Notes under the pieces: generated by a model
The model's input: only the letters and a program-made list of their open reading frames with translations
What the model was told of the DNA's origin: nothing
The model's database searches: none
IMG/VR virus record: IMGVR_UViG_3300046007_004432
Span: 1-24,461 of that record
From: a virus
Direction: 5' to 3' (one strand)
Length of the DNA stretch: 24,461 nucleotides
Translations under genes and position numbers: made by a program
Part shown: positions 6,403-12,922 of the stretch, piece by piece
How positions within the stretch are numbered: the first letter of the stretch is position 1
Layout of the letters: each line of letters opens with the position of its first letter

Positions 6403-6948
6403 ATGTTCCAACATCTCCGCCAAGAAACCAAATCACGCCTCGTCGAATTATTTACCAAATACCGTCAAGTAACTGTGGGCACTGCCCGTCTTGCGGATTT
6501 CAAGGACTTGGTTCGACGAGGCTTTTCAGAACAACAGATTGAAGCCGTAGTCAATTGGCTATCGGTCCATAGGGCGGGATTCGCCCCAGGGACACCCAGC
6601 CTAGTGCGGAACTTTAAGGCCCTGCTAGCAGAGGCCGAACTAGACCCTGTGGCCAGCAAGCTGCCCGTCAGCATCCAAGCCTATGAACTATGGGAACGGA
6701 TCGTAGACAACAGCAATAGCATCGACCCAGAGTATGTGCAAGCAGCGTTACAGGACTACAAAGCCTACTTTAAGGAAATTGAAGGAACTTTGTTGTACCA
6801 GTACCTACCGTCAGCCGTTTCTTTCGTGTACGATTGGTTCGTGCTAATGGCCCGGAACGGGTCACCAAGAGTCAGGAGGTTTAGAGTGGACCATCCTAAG
6901 TTTGTGGAATATCTTAGGCTCGTAAAACGAGCAAGTGAAAGGGCATGA
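6403..6948 (+). CDS. Hypothetical protein
   Basis: A 181-residue, mainly helical protein (MFQHLRQETKSRLVELFTKY through DHPKFVEYLRLVKRASERA) with no motif I recognise. There is no signal peptide. A start at ATG 6382 would add 7 residues and overlap the previous gene by 19 bases; I prefer ATG 6403, 2 bases after the previous stop, though neither has a strong ribosome binding site. Codon use and spacing match its neighbours, so it is a real gene of unknown function. Confidence 0.6.
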   Translation: MFQHLRQETKSRLVELFTKYRQVTVGTARLADFKDLVRRGFSEQQIEAVVNWLSVHRAGFAPGTPSLVRNFKALLAEAELDPVASKLPVSIQAYELWERIVDNSNSIDPEYVQAALQDYKAYFKEIEGTLLYQYLPSAVSFVYDWFVLMARNGSPRVRRFRVDHPKFVEYLRLVKRASERA

Positions 6949-6949
6949 T

Positions 6950-7063
6950 ATGAAAAAAGGCGATGCAAAAGGCGGCAAGGGATCAGGTACTAAGTCCACA
7001 GGAACCAAGGCCGCTCCGAAGGGCGGTAGTGGTAAGGGTGGCAAGGGAACCAAAGGATACTGA
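6950..7063 (+). CDS. Gly/Lys-rich 37-residue basic peptide
   Basis: A short frame starting one base after the upstream stop (TGATATG). About two thirds of its residues are Gly or Lys, with Thr and Ser (KKGDAKGGKGSGTKSTGTKA, ending GGKGTKGY), so it is strongly basic and disordered. GGGCA 10 bases upstream is a weak ribosome binding site. The composition resembles the tail of the protein encoded at 12175 (GSVSGKSGVSGSRGTAKKGK). It could bind nucleic acid. It is the last protein gene before the tRNA region. Short length keeps confidence moderate. Confidence 0.5.
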   Translation: MKKGDAKGGKGSGTKSTGTKAAPKGGSGKGGKGTKGY

Positions 7064-7077
7064 GTGGGAATGGGCTG

Positions 7078-7189
7078 GTAACCCTAGGACGCGGCACCCG
7101 AATGTGCTATAGGTTCGCGGGCGAACGGGGAGTTACTGTCCCTAGTAGTTACGGAGCGTGGACCACACCAATGCCTACCAAGCATTGGT
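7078..7189 (+). ncRNA. Structured RNA candidate upstream of tRNA-Leu
   Basis: GTAAC + CTAGG (7078-7088) pairs with CCTAG + GTTAC (7141-7152), closing a domain that contains GCAC/GTGC and GTTCG-CGGG-CGAAC (7113-7126) hairpins. A separate perfect 8-bp hairpin, ACCAATGC (7167-7174) with GCATTGGT (7182-7189), ends 5 bases before tRNA-Leu and may guide its 5' processing. No protein frame fits. No known RNA family recognised. Confidence 0.4.
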
Positions 7190-7194
7190 ACTAT

Positions 7195-7278
7195 GGGGGA
7201 TTGGCGGAATTGGTAGACGCGCTGGTCTTAGAAACCAGTCGAAGATAGTAGGTACAGGTTCGAGTCCTGTATCCCCCA
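7195..7278 (+). tRNA. tRNA-Leu (anticodon UAG)
   Basis: Acceptor GGGGGAT (7195-7201) pairs with ATCCCCC (7271-7277), discriminator A. The anticodon arm is CTGGT-CTTAGAA-ACCAG, giving UAG, which reads CUA and other CUN codons. A long variable arm (class II) and the T arm ACAGG-TTCGAGT-CCTGT follow. CCA is not encoded. CUA leucine codons are common in the surrounding genes. Confidence 0.9.
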
Positions 7279-7280
7279 CT

Positions 7281-7394
7281 AAGGACTAATTGCGGCTAAA
7301 TACCGCTGGTAGAGATGCGGACAATCGGCGTAGCATACCGACCGTCACCAAAGGTAAGCAAAAACCTTCCGGGAGTACATCCCGGTTAGTCCTT
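7281..7394 (+). ncRNA. tRNA-like five-arm RNA candidate
   Basis: AAGGACTAA (7281-7289) pairs perfectly with TTAGTCCTT (7386-7394). Directly against the 3' strand lies a 5-7-5 arm, CCGGG-AGTACAT-CCCGG (7369-7385), exactly where a tRNA has its T arm, but the loop is not TTCRANY. Further hairpins: GCGG/CCGC (7292-7306, D-arm position), TGGT/ACCA enclosing TCGG/CCGA (7307-7350) and AAGGT/ACCTT (7351-7368). The roughly 60-nt centre does not give a normal anticodon arm. It could be a degenerate tRNA or a tRNA mimic. Confidence 0.5.
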
Positions 7395-7517
7395 TAGTTT
7401 AGAAGCAAGATGCCGGATAGCGACCGGATGAACTGCGGAGTTAGCGGGGGAAACGCAGAGAGATTGGAATGGTACAGTGCCTCTTTAGGGCGATCATACC
7501 AAGAAATGCCCGCCCAC
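7395..7517 (+). other. Inter-tRNA spacer with folding potential
   Basis: No protein frame or standard tRNA. TGGTA (near 7470) can pair with TACCA (near 7498) around a GCC/GGC stem, GCGGG can pair with CCCGC just before tRNA-Glu, and CTGCG can pair with CGCAG. The motif CAAGATGCCGG near 7408 recurs loosely as GGCAAGATCCGG near 7621 and GGAAGATGCCG near 7769, so the spacers may share ancestry. Confidence 0.35.
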
Positions 7518-7589
7518 GGAGCTATAGTATAATGGTTAGTACACCCGGCTTTCTACCGGGGAATCCGAGTTCGAATCTCGGTAGCTTCA
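7518..7589 (+). tRNA. tRNA-Glu (anticodon UUC)
   Basis: Acceptor GGAGCTA (7518-7524) pairs with TAGCTTC (7582-7588) with one G:U, discriminator A. The D arm contains AATGGTTAG. The anticodon arm CCCGG-CTTTCTA-CCGGG gives UUC. The T arm is CCGAG-TTCGAAT-CTCGG. CCA is not encoded. Confidence 0.92.
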
Positions 7590-7644
7590 CTTCGATGAAT
7601 AGGTTTGGTTGTACCCGCGACGGCAAGATCCGGCAGAACAACAC

Positions 7645-7716
7645 AGGCACCCATGTTCCAAGGTGGCGAGACGGTTTCCAAAACCGACTGGCAGGGTTCG
7701 ATTCCCTGGGGGTCTG
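7645..7716 (+). tRNA. tRNA-Trp (anticodon CCA)
   Basis: Numbering from A7645 puts GG at D-loop positions 18-19 and CCA at 34-36 in CGGT-TTCCAAA-ACCG. The T arm CAGGG-TTCGATT-CCCTG is canonical. Acceptor AGGCACC pairs with GGGGTCT apart from one A:G mismatch and a G:U. The mismatch and a short D stem make the 5' end less certain than the anticodon. CCA is not encoded. Confidence 0.75.
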
Positions 7717-7834
7717 CTGGGGCAGTAGCATATTGAATGCGTCCACGCAGGGATAAAAGCCTGTTTGGAAGATGCCGATTCGTTACGGTGAGCCCCTCAT
7801 ACAATTACGTCAAATTAGGATAAGTTACGTTAAT
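7717..7834 (+). other. Gap between tRNA-Trp and the next gene
   Basis: No protein gene seen. It contains a TGCG-TCCA-CGCA hairpin near 7739 and CAGG/CCTG around 7748-7763. GTTACG, also present at 7148, occurs near 7785 and 7824. The latter part (7800-7834) is AT-rich and probably holds the leader of the next gene, but I see no convincing promoter. Confidence 0.35.
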
Positions 7835-8077
7835 ATGAGCACAGATTACTACGTCGTATGTGACAAAGACAAGATATTTTGGCACCTAGGCGTTCGATTT
7901 ACATGCGGACCTGTTTTCGGAAATGGACGTAACGATACAGAAGGTAGAACCTTAGCCATGGATCGCATTTGCGATCACTGGCACAAAGGTCTGCGGATAG
8001 TGGAAACAGATAGCCTGCCGAACGAAGATTCGGGGTACGAGGAACTGCCATTGTTTTCTGATCTTCCGCAGGAGTAG
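7835..8077 (+). CDS. Hypothetical protein
   Basis: An 80-residue protein (MSTDYYVVCDKDKIFWHLGV to ELPLFSDLPQE) with several aromatics and a CDHWH motif around the middle. It resembles no family I know. An in-frame ATG at 7772 would add 21 residues, but ATG 7835 follows the AT-rich leader and AGGA lies 14 bases upstream, a long spacing. It is the first gene after the tRNA region and is followed 2 bases later by another small gene. Confidence 0.55.
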   Translation: MSTDYYVVCDKDKIFWHLGVRFTCGPVFGNGRNDTEGRTLAMDRICDHWHKGLRIVETDSLPNEDSGYEELPLFSDLPQE

Positions 8078-8079
8078 GT

Positions 8080-8226
8080 ATGGTAATCATCGTCTGGCAC
8101 TGGAACCATGCAAACCTAATGGGGCCTAGGCCCCTAGAGGGTTTCTGTGCCATAGACCCGCCTACGGTCATAGTGATTAGTATGTGGGGTCACTTTGTCC
8201 ATGCAGGCAAGTACCATACAACCTAG
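8080..8226 (+). CDS. Small hypothetical protein, 48 residues
   Basis: Starts 2 bases after the previous stop with a good AGGAG about 5 bases upstream. The product is short and rich in His and Trp (MVIIVWHWNHANLMG, then PPTVIVISMWGHFVHAGKYH). VIVISMW is hydrophobic but too short for a membrane helix. Scattered His and one Cys could bind metal. No family recognised. Position and ribosome binding site support it more than its sequence does. Confidence 0.45.
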   Translation: MVIIVWHWNHANLMGPRPLEGFCAIDPPTVIVISMWGHFVHAGKYHTT

Positions 8227-8283
8227 GGGGTAGGGCATCCTGTAACAAATTTACCCTATTTCTCATTACAAGAATAACCGCCA

Positions 8284-9150
8284 ATGCTTACAGAGTTCCT
8301 TGATAAACATGGAGTGGAATGGTCCAAGACGGACAAGCACTCTCGCCATTCCTGGACGCAGGCACGTCCCTGTCCCCGGTGTTCCAACGACCGATTCCAC
8401 CTAGGTATCAAGGACGATTTTTCACGTTCATCATGTTATACCTGTGGGTCGTTTCACGTCCCTAAGTTACTAAAAGACCTGACCGATGCCCCGTGGTCGG
8501 AAATCTACAAACTGCTCGGTTCCCGAGCCTATCTACCCAAGGAAGCGGATACCGCTTCTAAGGGCGTTTACACGCCTCCTACGCTACTTCAGCCGCTTGA
8601 GGCTGTACCTGCCGTAGCTGCCTATCTGAAGCAGCGTAGCTTCGATTTAGAGTACCTGGAGACGGTCTGGGGAGTCCGGGCAACCGGACCATTCAGCAAT
8701 TACCCGTTCCGGGTGTTCATGCCCATATACCTGAACCGCAAAGCGGTTAGCTGGACGGCTAGGGCCGCGTGCGGCCAAGAGCCGAGGTATCGCAACGCCG
8801 GTCCCGGCGAAAAGTCTATAGACGAAAAAACTTTGCTTTTTGGGGCACAGTTCGTCAAGGATACGTGTATCATTTGCGAGGGACCAACGGATGTGTTCAG
8901 GGTGGGCAAAGGTTGCGTAGCAACCCTAGGCGTGTCATACACTATGGCACAAGTGGATCGTCTCGCCAGTATATGGCGTAGGATCATCTGCTTTGACAAT
9001 AGTGAAAATGCACAGCGTAGGGCAAATAAGCTAGCCGCTGAATTATCTGTATTCCCAGGAGAAACTATTGTGGTAAATTTGGACGCGGAAGACCCAGGCT
9101 CGGCATCCGAGCAAGAGGTCCGGCAACTACGGAAATTGGCAGGACTATGA
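8284..9150 (+). CDS. DnaG-type DNA primase
   Basis: A 288-residue primase. A zinc-binding domain with CPRC (C30, C33) and CYTC (C51, C54) recognises template DNA. A TOPRIM-type catalytic region has CEGPTD (E199, D203), then ICFDNSENAQRRANKLAAEL and NLDAEDPGSASE with its acidic residues. It lacks the DnaB-binding C-terminal domain of bacterial DnaG and is short even for phages, like other minimal phage primases. The DnaB-type helicase gene follows after the HNH insert, so primase and helicase were probably adjacent before the insertion. It should make RNA primers at the phage fork. Confidence 0.85.
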   Translation: MLTEFLDKHGVEWSKTDKHSRHSWTQARPCPRCSNDRFHLGIKDDFSRSSCYTCGSFHVPKLLKDLTDAPWSEIYKLLGSRAYLPKEADTASKGVYTPPTLLQPLEAVPAVAAYLKQRSFDLEYLETVWGVRATGPFSNYPFRVFMPIYLNRKAVSWTARAACGQEPRYRNAGPGEKSIDEKTLLFGAQFVKDTCIICEGPTDVFRVGKGCVATLGVSYTMAQVDRLASIWRRIICFDNSENAQRRANKLAAELSVFPGETIVVNLDAEDPGSASEQEVRQLRKLAGL

Positions 9151-9155
9151 TTTTC

Positions 9156-9184
9156 TTGCAATGACCTGTCGTTTGTGCTACAAT
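9156..9184 (+). promoter_or_regulatory. Sigma-70-type promoter of the second HNH gene
   Basis: TTGCAA (9156-9161), a 17-bp spacer and TACAAT (9179-9184) with TGC before it. It matches the promoter at 1575-1602 in both boxes and starts 6 bases after the primase stop. It allows the HNH gene, and perhaps the helicase, to be transcribed separately. Confidence 0.65.
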
Positions 9185-9186
9185 GC

Positions 9187-9220
9187 GAAAAGCCAGTGGT
9201 TGTCACCCCACTGGCTTTTC
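9187..9220 (+). ncRNA. Hairpin leader of the second HNH gene
   Basis: A perfect 13-bp stem, GAAAAGCCAGTGG (9187-9199) with CCACTGGCTTTTC (9208-9220), with the loop starting TTGTCA. It sits at the predicted transcript start, as at 1605-1639. The outer GAAAAGCC/GGCTTTTC and the TTGTC loop are shared with copy 1 while the inner stem differs yet still pairs. The RBS AGGAG (9239-9243) is outside the hairpin. Possible attenuator, RNA-stability element or small RNA. Confidence 0.6.
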
Positions 9221-9248
9221 TAACCACCAACGACTAATAGGAGTCATC

Positions 9249-9926
9249 ATGGCTAAGTACATTGTACACAATGGTATTCACATTGCAAGCGAATTTACCC
9301 CCGAGACGTTTGATCGTCTGACTACAATCGGACCCAAGTTCAAAATAGGTAAGCATAGGTATCAGGTTTGCCAATGCTCCTGTAGCACCCAAGGCTATGT
9401 CATCCGTAGGACAGATGTGTTAAAGGCAGGACAGAACCAAAGTTGTGGGTGTTTATGTAAAGAACTGCTAATCGAACGAAACACTACGCACGGACAGTCG
9501 TACCGTTCAGAGATGGGGATTTGGCGAGGCATGATCTCTAGGTGCCACAATCCTAAGAATAAATCATTTAAGAGGTACGGTGGACGCGGAATCCGCGTCT
9601 GTGATCGGTGGAACGATCCTGTGCATGGCTATGCCAATTTCCTAGCAGACATGGGGCCGCGTCCCGGCCCAGAGTACAGCATTGATCGTTACCCGATTAA
9701 GAACGGTAACTATGAACTCGGCAATTGCCGGTGGGCAACCATGACAGAACAAAACCGAAACAGGAAAGACAATAGGATGCTTACAGCATTTGGAAGAACT
9801 CAGTGCATGGCTGCATGGGCAGAAGAGTTTGGGGTCACTTCTGGTTTGATCTACCGCAGACTGAAAGAAGGATGGGGACTGTCCGATGCGATAAGCAAGC
9901 CGCCAAGGAGAAACCCATGCAAGTGA
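9249..9926 (+). CDS. HNH-type homing-endonuclease-like protein, copy 2
   Basis: 225 residues, the same length as copy 1 and similar throughout. Cys pairs (C41/C43/C45 and C66/C68/C70) suggest a zinc ribbon. IWRGMISRCHNPKNKSF, YGGRGIRVCDRW, SIDRYPIKNGNYELGNCRW and EQNRNRK form the intact HNH-family nuclease block. The C-terminus (AAWAEEFGVTSGLIYRRLKE) looks like the DNA-binding modules found at the ends of homing endonucleases. It lies exactly between primase and helicase, and its last codons carry the AAGGAG ribosome binding site of the helicase gene. Copy 1 appears diverged in the nuclease motif; this copy looks active. The mobile nature is inferred. Confidence 0.85.
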   Translation: MAKYIVHNGIHIASEFTPETFDRLTTIGPKFKIGKHRYQVCQCSCSTQGYVIRRTDVLKAGQNQSCGCLCKELLIERNTTHGQSYRSEMGIWRGMISRCHNPKNKSFKRYGGRGIRVCDRWNDPVHGYANFLADMGPRPGPEYSIDRYPIKNGNYELGNCRWATMTEQNRNRKDNRMLTAFGRTQCMAAWAEEFGVTSGLIYRRLKEGWGLSDAISKPPRRNPCK

Positions 9927-11308
9927 CCCAAGTAAAAGGAACGGAAGAACAGCTAGCATTAGTAGCCCTGTGCTTAGACACCGAGGTACTATCCAGGGTT
10001 GTGGACGCTTTGCCCGAATCGCCGTTTGCTGCCAAAGTATCTAATTTGGTGTACAACTGGTGCCGGAAGCACTATGCCGAATACAAGGAAGCCCCTGGGG
10101 CAGTATCGCTTACTGCGATCTATGCCGAATGGGCGAATACTGCTGACGAGGCTACGTCCTCGCTGGTCGGTAAATTTCTTTCGTCATTGAGCCCCACGCA
10201 ACTAAACCCGGACTATGCTGTCTCGCTTATAGAGAGGCTAGTTGTCCGCCATTCGGCAAAGCAACTAGCCGATAGGGTTCAGGCGGCGTTAGCCAACGGC
10301 AACGTCCAAGCAGCCACAGACACTATCAAAACATGGCAACCTCCAACATTGACTGCCGATGTTGACTACCTAGACCCCATCAATGACCCTTCTATTATTG
10401 CCCAATCCCATACAGCGGCTAATTATGAGCCTTTGATTAAGTTCAAAGAAGGCACTGCAATCAGCCGGTGGTTTGGGCCTACGTTGCACCGGGATGCGTT
10501 AGTGGTTCTGTGTGGTGCGGATAAGTCAGGCAAGTCCAGCCATCTGACGAACTTATGCCAAAGGGCATTACTTCAGGGAAAGCGTGTCGCTTTCTTTAAT
10601 CTGGGTGACTTGAGCACAGAGCAAATGCTGAAGCGATGGACTACTGGATTTGTAGGCAAGTCCGAATTTGCTGGCAAAATCAAGATTCCCACAAGTCTGA
10701 AGTACGAAAACAAAGAATTTTCTTTGGAATACTTAGAGAAGTACCAGAAATCTGCGTATACTACTGACGAGGCAAGCGAAGCGTGGGCTAAGCTAAGAGA
10801 CCCAGCAGGCGAGTGCCTAATCCGTTTTATCACAAGACCAGCCCGAACCATGACAGTAGAAGATTTACACAAGACACTACTGGGATGGGCAAACAAGGGA
10901 TGGGTTCCTGATGTTATCGGAATCGACTACGCTGCTTTGCTTGGGTTTAGCCGGGGCTTTGAAAAAAGCCATGAGGCGATAGAACATGCGTGGTCTAAGC
11001 TTAGGGCTATTAGCAGCGAGTTCAAGTCTCTTGTGCTTACTGCTAGCCAAGTCAACGCAGATGCTTACCACGGTAGCACTTATTGGCTAACGCAATCGTC
11101 ATTCACTGGGAGCAAATCCATTTGGGCGTATGCTAATGCCTGCTTGGGACTAAACGCGACCGTAACGGAGAGAGACCAACAGATCACAAGAATGAATTGG
11201 ATAGTCCTGCGAGAGCGGAACTATCTGTCACAACTACCATCGTCTTATTTGGCTGTGGGAGGAGCACCTCTCCTTGGCCGTTTTCACCTTATTTCGGAGT
11301 TTATTTAA
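9917..11308 (+). CDS. DnaB-type replicative helicase
   Basis: A 463-residue RecA-fold helicase. Walker A is GADKSGKS (200-207), Walker B VIGIDYAALL (from 333), and LVLTASQVN is the motif preceding the DNA-binding loop. The N-terminal about 180 residues are a divergent helical collar-like domain. It should unwind DNA at the fork with the primase encoded upstream. AAGGAG at 9905-9910 decides ATG 9917; the start overlaps the HNH gene by 10 bases. The usual C-terminal 'SRxxE' wording is altered (TGSKSIWAYANA instead), common in divergent phage DnaB proteins. Confidence 0.8.
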   Translation: MQVTQVKGTEEQLALVALCLDTEVLSRVVDALPESPFAAKVSNLVYNWCRKHYAEYKEAPGAVSLTAIYAEWANTADEATSSLVGKFLSSLSPTQLNPDYAVSLIERLVVRHSAKQLADRVQAALANGNVQAATDTIKTWQPPTLTADVDYLDPINDPSIIAQSHTAANYEPLIKFKEGTAISRWFGPTLHRDALVVLCGADKSGKSSHLTNLCQRALLQGKRVAFFNLGDLSTEQMLKRWTTGFVGKSEFAGKIKIPTSLKYENKEFSLEYLEKYQKSAYTTDEASEAWAKLRDPAGECLIRFITRPARTMTVEDLHKTLLGWANKGWVPDVIGIDYAALLGFSRGFEKSHEAIEHAWSKLRAISSEFKSLVLTASQVNADAYHGSTYWLTQSSFTGSKSIWAYANACLGLNATVTERDQQITRMNWIVLRERNYLSQLPSSYLAVGGAPLLGRFHLISEFI

Positions 11309-11309
11309 T

Positions 11310-12173
11310 ATGGCACAGGCTACAGCGACAAAGATTTACGAGCACGAGGGCAAGAAGTATCGGCTTGCCGATCACAGGGACATTGGTAAGGAAGTGTACA
11401 TAGATGATGCGGACATCGAACAAGCAATTTCCGATCCCTGTCTATTGGAATTGACAGACATTTCCGTAACACCAGACTTTCCTTTCAAAACCGCAGCCTG
11501 TGGATGGCGACACGCTTTCGTCGAACTCGAAGCACCTGTCCCCGCCGTAGTGCCGTTTAACGGCACCTTGGAAGTGGGGCAATGGTATGAGACGAACGAA
11601 GAAAAGCGTCTGCATTGCAATAGCAGGACGCACCATGACACCTATCCGATGGTGATGGTGGAAGAGGATGGCTGTGTGGAAACTTACATGGAGAAAGGTC
11701 TGTGGATTGAAGACCATGACATGGATGCCGAAGACAGCATCGCCTTGCACCTAGTAGGCTGCACAGGGTTCGATTGGCCTAAGCCGGTTTCACCGGCCCC
11801 TGCCCCAGAACCACGGTCGCTAGCTACCGCAGTCATTGACAACCTATGCAAGACAATCCACGAAAAGAACGTCGCAGCGGGCTGGTGGGATGCAGCGGGC
11901 AATCCGCTGGTAGTCCCAACCAAGCTAGCCTTGGTCGTGTCCGAAGTAGCCGAAGCACTAGAGGGTCACCGAAGGGGCCTCAAGGACGATAAGCTACCGG
12001 AATACGATATGATCGGCGTCGAGCTAGCCGACGTATTGATCCGAGTGTTCGATCTTGCTGGGTTCCTTGGTATCGAGCTGGGCACGATCATGGAAGCAAA
12101 AGAGAGGTTCAATTCGTCGCGTAGCGACCACAAACCAGAAGTACGAAAGGGACAGAATGGCAAACGGTACTAA
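11310..12173 (+). CDS. MazG-like nucleotide pyrophosphohydrolase with unknown N-terminal region
   Basis: A 287-residue protein. The C-terminal about 110 residues form a MazG-like all-alpha domain with SEVAEALEG (E212, E215) and VELADVLIRVFD (E238, D241), the ExxE...ExxD metal site that hydrolyses NTPs or dNTPs to monophosphates. Phage MazG proteins act on the nucleotide pool or on (p)ppGpp-related signalling. The first 165 residues (KIYEHEGKKYRLADHRDIGK onward, with GQWYETNEEKRL) are not a family I know, followed by a Pro-rich linker PKPVSPAPAPEP, so the gene looks like a two-domain fusion. GGAG is 10 bases before ATG 11310. Confidence 0.75.
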   Translation: MAQATATKIYEHEGKKYRLADHRDIGKEVYIDDADIEQAISDPCLLELTDISVTPDFPFKTAACGWRHAFVELEAPVPAVVPFNGTLEVGQWYETNEEKRLHCNSRTHHDTYPMVMVEEDGCVETYMEKGLWIEDHDMDAEDSIALHLVGCTGFDWPKPVSPAPAPEPRSLATAVIDNLCKTIHEKNVAAGWWDAAGNPLVVPTKLALVVSEVAEALEGHRRGLKDDKLPEYDMIGVELADVLIRVFDLAGFLGIELGTIMEAKERFNSSRSDHKPEVRKGQNGKRY

Positions 12174-12174
12174 C

Positions 12175-12489
12175 ATGAAAACTGCAATCGTAACCTTCTT
12201 TACGTTACTGTGCATTTTGCCAGTTACAATCCAAGCCACTGAGCGTTACACGCTCCGGGACACCCAAGGGAGACTGCAAGGCTCCCTGGTGATTACTGGA
12301 CCTAAGATCACTGTGCGGGATGCCAGCGGTCGGATCACAGGGTCAGCAGTTGTGTCCGGGAATCGTGTAACGATTAGGGACAACCAAGGCCGCTTAGGCG
12401 GCTCGTTGCCGGGAACCGGCACTAGGGGGTCTGTTTCTGGTAAGTCCGGTGTTTCTGGGAGCCGTGGAACGGCTAAGAAGGGCAAGTAG
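12175..12489 (+). CDS. Predicted secreted protein with three 20-residue repeats
   Basis: A 104-residue protein starting one base after the MazG stop (TAACATG). ATG 12157 is an alternative, with AAGGGA upstream, adding 6 residues. The N-terminus MKTAIVTFFTLLCILPVTIQA is a strong Sec signal peptide with an A-x-x cleavage site. Three tandem 20-residue units follow: YTLRDTQGRLQGSLVITGPK, ITVRDASGRITGSAVVSGNR and VTIRDNQGRLGGSLPGTGTR. The pattern x-T-x-R-D-x-x-G-R-x-x-G-S suggests repeated beta hairpins. The tail is Gly/Ser/Lys-rich. Similar 'RD.(Q/S)GR..G' repeats occur in bacterial envelope proteins of unknown role. A replication-region phage gene coding for export is unusual. Confidence 0.7.
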   Translation: MKTAIVTFFTLLCILPVTIQATERYTLRDTQGRLQGSLVITGPKITVRDASGRITGSAVVSGNRVTIRDNQGRLGGSLPGTGTRGSVSGKSGVSGSRGTAKKGK

Positions 12490-12490
12490 C

Positions 12491-12922
12491 ATGGCAGACA
12501 AAGATCCTTGGGATATTAAGCCCTCTGAGATAGGCACTGTGATTGGTCACATCAAGCGTCTCGTACAAATCGCGGAGCGATCAGGCGAGCCAGAGCTAGA
12601 TGAAATCAAACAAGCCTTGATGCCTGATAACATCTGGATCAGTGACTTCGTTCCGATGTCTGTGGATGACATGGCAGCTATCGGCGGTGCTTGCTCCGAC
12701 AAGGCTGCTGTAGTTGCCGAGCAGTATCGGTGCATAGTAGCCGTTATCAATGGGGGCCTTAACACCGGCAGGTGTGGATTGCCCAAGGAACTTGCGAATC
12801 TCTCCACCGAGGAACTCGAAGAACAGCGGATTCCTTGGGGAGACTATGCCTGGACTTTTGCCTGCTGGGCAGAGCGAATGAAGGAACTTGCTGATAAACA
12901 CCATCCAATGAAGCCGCAATGA
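12491..12922 (+). CDS. Hypothetical protein
   Basis: A 143-residue, soluble, largely helical acidic protein (MADKDPWDIKPSEIGTVIGH to ELADKHHPMKPQ). It starts one base after the previous stop and overlaps the polymerase start in an ATGA junction. I recognise no domain. Position immediately before the polymerase suggests a replication accessory role, but this is only positional. Confidence 0.6.
   Translation: MADKDPWDIKPSEIGTVIGHIKRLVQIAERSGEPELDEIKQALMPDNIWISDFVPMSVDDMAAIGGACSDKAAVVAEQYRCIVAVINGGLNTGRCGLPKELANLSTEELEEQRIPWGDYAWTFACWAERMKELADKHHPMKPQ

Noticed and set aside
7522-7804. Leftward ORFs across the tRNA region (7522-7746 and 7553-7804)
   Set aside because: They are antisense translations of tRNA-Glu and tRNA-Trp, a common false call.
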